Shown in pieces: positions 61,387-64,000 of a DNA stretch of 64,000 bases. The stretch lies in assembly GCF_048269205.1 (NCBI RefSeq), contig NZ_JBLXJC010000001.1, forward strand, positions 1,178,001 through 1,242,000, read 5' to 3'. The position numbers were made by a program, and so were the translations under genes. Each line of letters starts with the position of its first letter. Position 1 is the stretch's first letter. The DNA is from Emcibacter sp048269205. GTDB lineage: Bacteria; Pseudomonadota; Alphaproteobacteria; Sphingomonadales; Emcibacteraceae. The notes below the pieces were generated by a model, which was not told the DNA's origin, searched no databases, and was given only the letters and a program-made list of their open reading frames with translations.

Positions 61387-61725
61387 CTAGTGTTGGTGAT
61401 TGTGTTTTTTGTGGCCGAAACTATGGGTATTACTATTGACGCCACTGCCGCGCTGGGCGCGCCGGAAGGGATTATGTTCCAGTCCCGGTGCCTTTCCTGT
61501 GGCGCACCCGCAGGCGCCGGCCCCCGCACTTGCCCGACTGATGTTAACGCCACCGTTGACGATTTTACGTTTCATGGCAAAACTGCTGGCAATAACCTTG
61601 CGCACCGCAACACCGGTTTCGGGGTGGGTGGCGAGGGGGGCATCAGACATTTTCTGAAATACTTCAAAGCGCTCTGCCTGTTCGTCTTCATTTTGGGGAA
61701 TTGTCTCATAGGTGTAGGTTGGCAT
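61387..61725 (-). CDS. FmdB-like small protein lacking the zinc-ribbon cysteines
   Basis: A 112-residue protein that begins like FmdB-type zinc ribbons (MPTYTYETIPQNEDEQAERFEVFQKMSDAPLATHPETGVAVRKVI), but the two CxxC pairs are replaced (YETIPQNED and THPETGV). The tail contains GACGC and a histidine-rich end (HSFGHKKHNHQH), which could bind metal. The function is unknown. The ATG at 61725 has AGGAG upstream. A LacI-type operator lies 63 bp upstream of it. It is convergent with the malic enzyme gene. Confidence 0.75.
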   Translation of the reverse strand: MPTYTYETIPQNEDEQAERFEVFQKMSDAPLATHPETGVAVRKVIASSFAMKRKIVNGGVNISRASAGAGACGCATGKAPGLEHNPFRRAQRGSGVNSNTHSFGHKKHNHQH

Positions 61726-61787
61726 ATATTTTCTCCTGGCAGGCAACTGTAGAATTACATTTCCATATATAGGATATCTTGGTAAAA

Positions 61788-61805
61788 AATGCAAACGATT
61801 GCAAT
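61788..61805. promoter_or_regulatory. LacI-type operator 3 (upstream of the FmdB-like gene)
   Basis: AATGCAAACGATTGCAAT; the first 16 bases are identical to operator 2. It lies in the divergent region between the FmdB-like and M24 genes, nearer the former. Confidence 0.7.
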
Positions 61806-61891
61806 GGGCTTATTTGTGGTGGTGATGGCGGCAGGGGAGGTCGTTGTGATGAAAATAACACTTGACCACACTCATGGAATTATATAGCTTA

Positions 61892-61909
61892 AATGCAAAC
61901 GTTTGCACA
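61892..61909. promoter_or_regulatory. LacI-type operator 4 (upstream of the M24 gene)
   Basis: AATGCAAACGTTTGCACA contains the perfect 14-bp palindrome TGCAAACGTTTGCA (61894-61907), 61 bp before the M24 ATG. Confidence 0.7.
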
Positions 61910-61970
61910 TCAAGCTTTCGCGATGGTTACTTGAGCGGGAGCAATTAAGGATTTCAACAACAGGTGAGAC

Positions 61971-63275
61971 ATGAACAGTAAGAACGTGGTGGAACCGGCT
62001 ATCATTACGCCAGAAGATATCAATCCGGGATGGAATTGGGACCGGCCAATTCCGGCGCCTGGCCGGACGGCAGTGGATTTTGAAGAGCGAGTGAATTTTC
62101 GCCGTCTTCATAACTATCGCACGGCCCGGGCAAAGGCGGCATTGGAAAAATCCGATATCGGCGCGCTTCTCTGTTTTGACAATAACAACATCCGCTATCT
62201 GACAAGCAGTGTGATCGGGGAATGGTCCCGGGATAAAATTTGTCGCTATGCGCTCTTCACGGTGTCTGCCAAACCCTACCTTTGGGATTTCGGCTCTGCT
62301 GCCGCTCATCACAGGCTATATGCGCCCTGGTTGGAACAGGATCACTGCCGGGCAGGGATGCTCGGGTTGCGCGGATCAGTGGCGGAAGATGCGGGGCTGT
62401 TCAAGCAGGCGGCCCAGGAAATAAAATATTTGCTGGAACAGGAAGGGCTTGCAGATATGCCGCTCGGCGTCGATGTCTGTGAACCGCCGATGCTTTTCGC
62501 CCTGCAGGCAGAAGGTCTGAAGGTCGTGGATGCCCAGCAGGTCTTTCTGGATGCCCGCGAAATCAAGAGCATGGATGAAATCATCTTGCTGAACATGGCA
62601 GCCTCCATGGTGGATGGCGTCTATCAGAAAATTTCAGATATGCTGAAGCCGGGTGTTCGGGAAAACGAGATCGTCGCCATGGCCAATCAGTTCCTGTACG
62701 AACAGGGCTCTGATGATGTTGAGGCCATCAATGCCGTTTCCGGCGAGCGTTGCAGCCCCCATCCCCATAACTTTACCGACAGAATGTACCGGCCGGGTGA
62801 CCAGGCTTTCTTTGATGTCATTCAGTCCTATATGGGATATCGCACCTGTTACTACCGCACCCTGAATGTGGGGCTGGCGACCCAGGCTCAACATGATGCC
62901 TATCATCAGGCCAGGGAATGGATCGATGCGGCAATTCATCTGGTTCGTCCGGGTATGACCACGGACCGGATTGCCTCTGTCTGGCCGAAGGCCGAGGAAT
63001 TTGGTTTTGAAAATGAAATGGAGGCCTTTGGCCTGCAGTTTGGTCATGGTCTCGGTCTTGCCCTTCATGAACGGCCGATTATCAGCCGGCTGGTGTCCCT
63101 GGATAATCCCTTTGAATTGAAGGAAGGCATGGTCTTTGCGCTGGAAACCTATTGTCCCGCAGCCGATGGCAATGGTGCCGCCCGTATTGAGGAAGAGGTC
63201 GTGGTGACAGCAGACGGGTGCCGGGTAATCACCCATTTCCCGGCCCAGGAACTTTTCATTGCCAATAAATACTGA
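61971..63275 (+). CDS. M24 (Xaa-Pro peptidase/creatinase-fold) family protein with altered metal site
   Basis: A 434-residue pita-bread-fold protein. The N-terminal creatinase-like domain covers about 45-195 and the catalytic domain 200-434. Expected M24 metal ligands map to Asp282 (FFDVIQSYMGY), position 293 (normally Asp, here Cys: YRTCYYRT), His359 (GHGLGLALHERP), Glu392 and Glu407 (RIEEEVVV). The second ligand is therefore Asp-to-Cys, which may give a mononuclear or non-peptidase enzyme, as in creatinase, DddP or ectoine hydrolase relatives. It precedes the E1 alpha gene by 41 bp and is under a LacI-type operator. Confidence 0.85.
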   Translation: MNSKNVVEPAIITPEDINPGWNWDRPIPAPGRTAVDFEERVNFRRLHNYRTARAKAALEKSDIGALLCFDNNNIRYLTSSVIGEWSRDKICRYALFTVSAKPYLWDFGSAAAHHRLYAPWLEQDHCRAGMLGLRGSVAEDAGLFKQAAQEIKYLLEQEGLADMPLGVDVCEPPMLFALQAEGLKVVDAQQVFLDAREIKSMDEIILLNMAASMVDGVYQKISDMLKPGVRENEIVAMANQFLYEQGSDDVEAINAVSGERCSPHPHNFTDRMYRPGDQAFFDVIQSYMGYRTCYYRTLNVGLATQAQHDAYHQAREWIDAAIHLVRPGMTTDRIASVWPKAEEFGFENEMEAFGLQFGHGLGLALHERPIISRLVSLDNPFELKEGMVFALETYCPAADGNGAARIEEEVVVTADGCRVITHFPAQELFIANKY

Positions 63276-63316
63276 TCTGCCGAACGGCTGTTCTGACTAA
63301 CAGGATGATGTGAAAA

Positions 63317-64000
63317 ATGTCAAAAAGTAAAGGTAACGAGGTAGGGCTGGAGCTTTACCGGACCCAGCTTCTGGCGCGCTATTTCGAGCAACGTGCGTCG
63401 GATCTGTTTCTCGAAAATCTGGTCAAGGGGACCAACCACTTGGCTCTGGGGCAGGAAGCTGTTGCGGCTGGTTTCGGTGTGGCGATGAAGAAGGAAGACT
63501 ATACCTTCTGCACCTATCGGGGGCATACCCATACCCTGGTGCGCGGCGCTCCGGTTGCTGCCATGTTCGGGGAGCTGATGGGTCGTGAATGCGGTATTCT
63601 GGGCGGCAAGGGCGGCTCCATGCACCTGACAAGTGTGGAGCATGGCGCCATGGGCTCTTACGCAATTATCGGCGCCCAGCTTTGTATTGCGCTGGGGTCC
63701 GCCTGGACCGCGCAATATAAGGATACCGGGCAGGTGACCACGGTATTTTTCGGTGACGGTACGACAAATATCGGAACTTTTCACGAGGCCCTGAATATGG
63801 CGGCCGTCTGGAAGCTGCCGGTGGTTTTCGTCTGTGAAAACAATCTTTACATGGAATATACGTCCATCGGCAAGGTGACCGCAGTGGAGCATCCGGGCGC
63901 TGACCGGGCCTCTGCCTACGGTCTTGATCCAATCATTGTCGACGGCAACGATGCGGACGAGGTCTATAAAGCGGCCCAGGATGCCTATGCAAAGGCCCGG
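63317..64000 (+). CDS. Thiamine-diphosphate-dependent 2-oxo-acid/acetoin dehydrogenase E1 alpha subunit (partial, runs off window)
   Basis: The first 228 residues are present, open to the window end. The E1 alpha signatures are QEAVAAGFGVAMKKEDYTFCTYRGHTHTLVRG, GGKGGSMHL and the ThDP motif GDGTTNIGTFHEALNMAAVWKLPVVFVCENN. It belongs to the acetoin/pyruvate dehydrogenase E1 alpha family. The cognate E1 beta and E2 would be expected just downstream; E3 is encoded at 58653-60059. It follows the M24 gene in the same direction. Confidence 0.93.
   Translation, partial: MSKSKGNEVGLELYRTQLLARYFEQRASDLFLENLVKGTNHLALGQEAVAAGFGVAMKKEDYTFCTYRGHTHTLVRGAPVAAMFGELMGRECGILGGKGGSMHLTSVEHGAMGSYAIIGAQLCIALGSAWTAQYKDTGQVTTVFFGDGTTNIGTFHEALNMAAVWKLPVVFVCENNLYMEYTSIGKVTAVEHPGADRASAYGLDPIIVDGNDADEVYKAAQDAYAKAR

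Overview
This window is a contiguous piece of an alphaproteobacterial chromosome of moderate GC content. The gene orders rpiB-glyA-nrdR-ribD-ribE-ribBA-ribH-nusB-thiL and bamE / ubiquinol-cytochrome c chaperone / yceD-plsX-fabH-ihfA-merR are typical of Alphaproteobacteria. So are possible CtrA boxes, a class I PHA synthase, GlpX-type fructose bisphosphatase and ACAD/APH lipid-catabolism genes. A marine, Kordiimonadales/Emcibacterales-like organism would fit, but that placement is a guess.

Layout. 1-12.4 kb is housekeeping: one-carbon metabolism, a riboflavin/thiamine operon, then an envelope and fatty-acid block. 12.5-13.75 kb holds tRNA-Pro(GGG). It is followed by a tiny AT-rich insert bounded by a 23-bp duplication of the tRNA 3' end and carrying a PEP-CTERM protein gene. 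13.8-28.3 kb contains a deacylase-like lipoprotein, secreted proteins of unknown function, an acyl-CoA dehydrogenase/phosphotransferase/SDR operon, lrp-ald, maeB, ctaA-cutA and metY. 28.6-38.9 kb begins with rplM-rpsI and ends with argC. Between them lie about 8 kb of signalling genes: three paralogous degenerate GGDEF/EAL-like proteins, a stand-alone PAS protein with a soluble chemoreceptor, and a JmjC ribosomal oxygenase. Each of the four signalling transcription units has a CtrA-like TTAR-N7-TTAAY box upstream.

39.5-44.3 kb is a minus-strand cluster of three tandem PP-loop (QueC-like) ATPase paralogues followed by an ATP-grasp ligase. I recognise no described pathway for it, and it is the best candidate for an undescribed biosynthetic module. 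44.4-51.8 kb has phaC, an aminotransferase-hom pair and glpX-recJ, ending in tRNA-Glu(UUC).

52.2-64 kb is an accessory catabolic locus: an AraC regulator, a TonB-dependent receptor, an amidohydrolase, a secreted cyclophilin, a GST, dihydrolipoyl dehydrogenase (E3), malic enzyme, a cysteine-less FmdB-like protein, an M24 protein with an altered metal site, and the start of a TPP-dependent E1 alpha gene that runs off the window. Four LacI-type operators (consensus AATGCAAACGWTTGCATT) lie in front of the GST, E3, FmdB-like and M24 genes and mark them as one regulon. The genes suggest uptake and hydrolysis of a substrate whose carbon flows through malate or a 2-oxo acid to acyl-CoA. The substrate cannot be read from the sequence.
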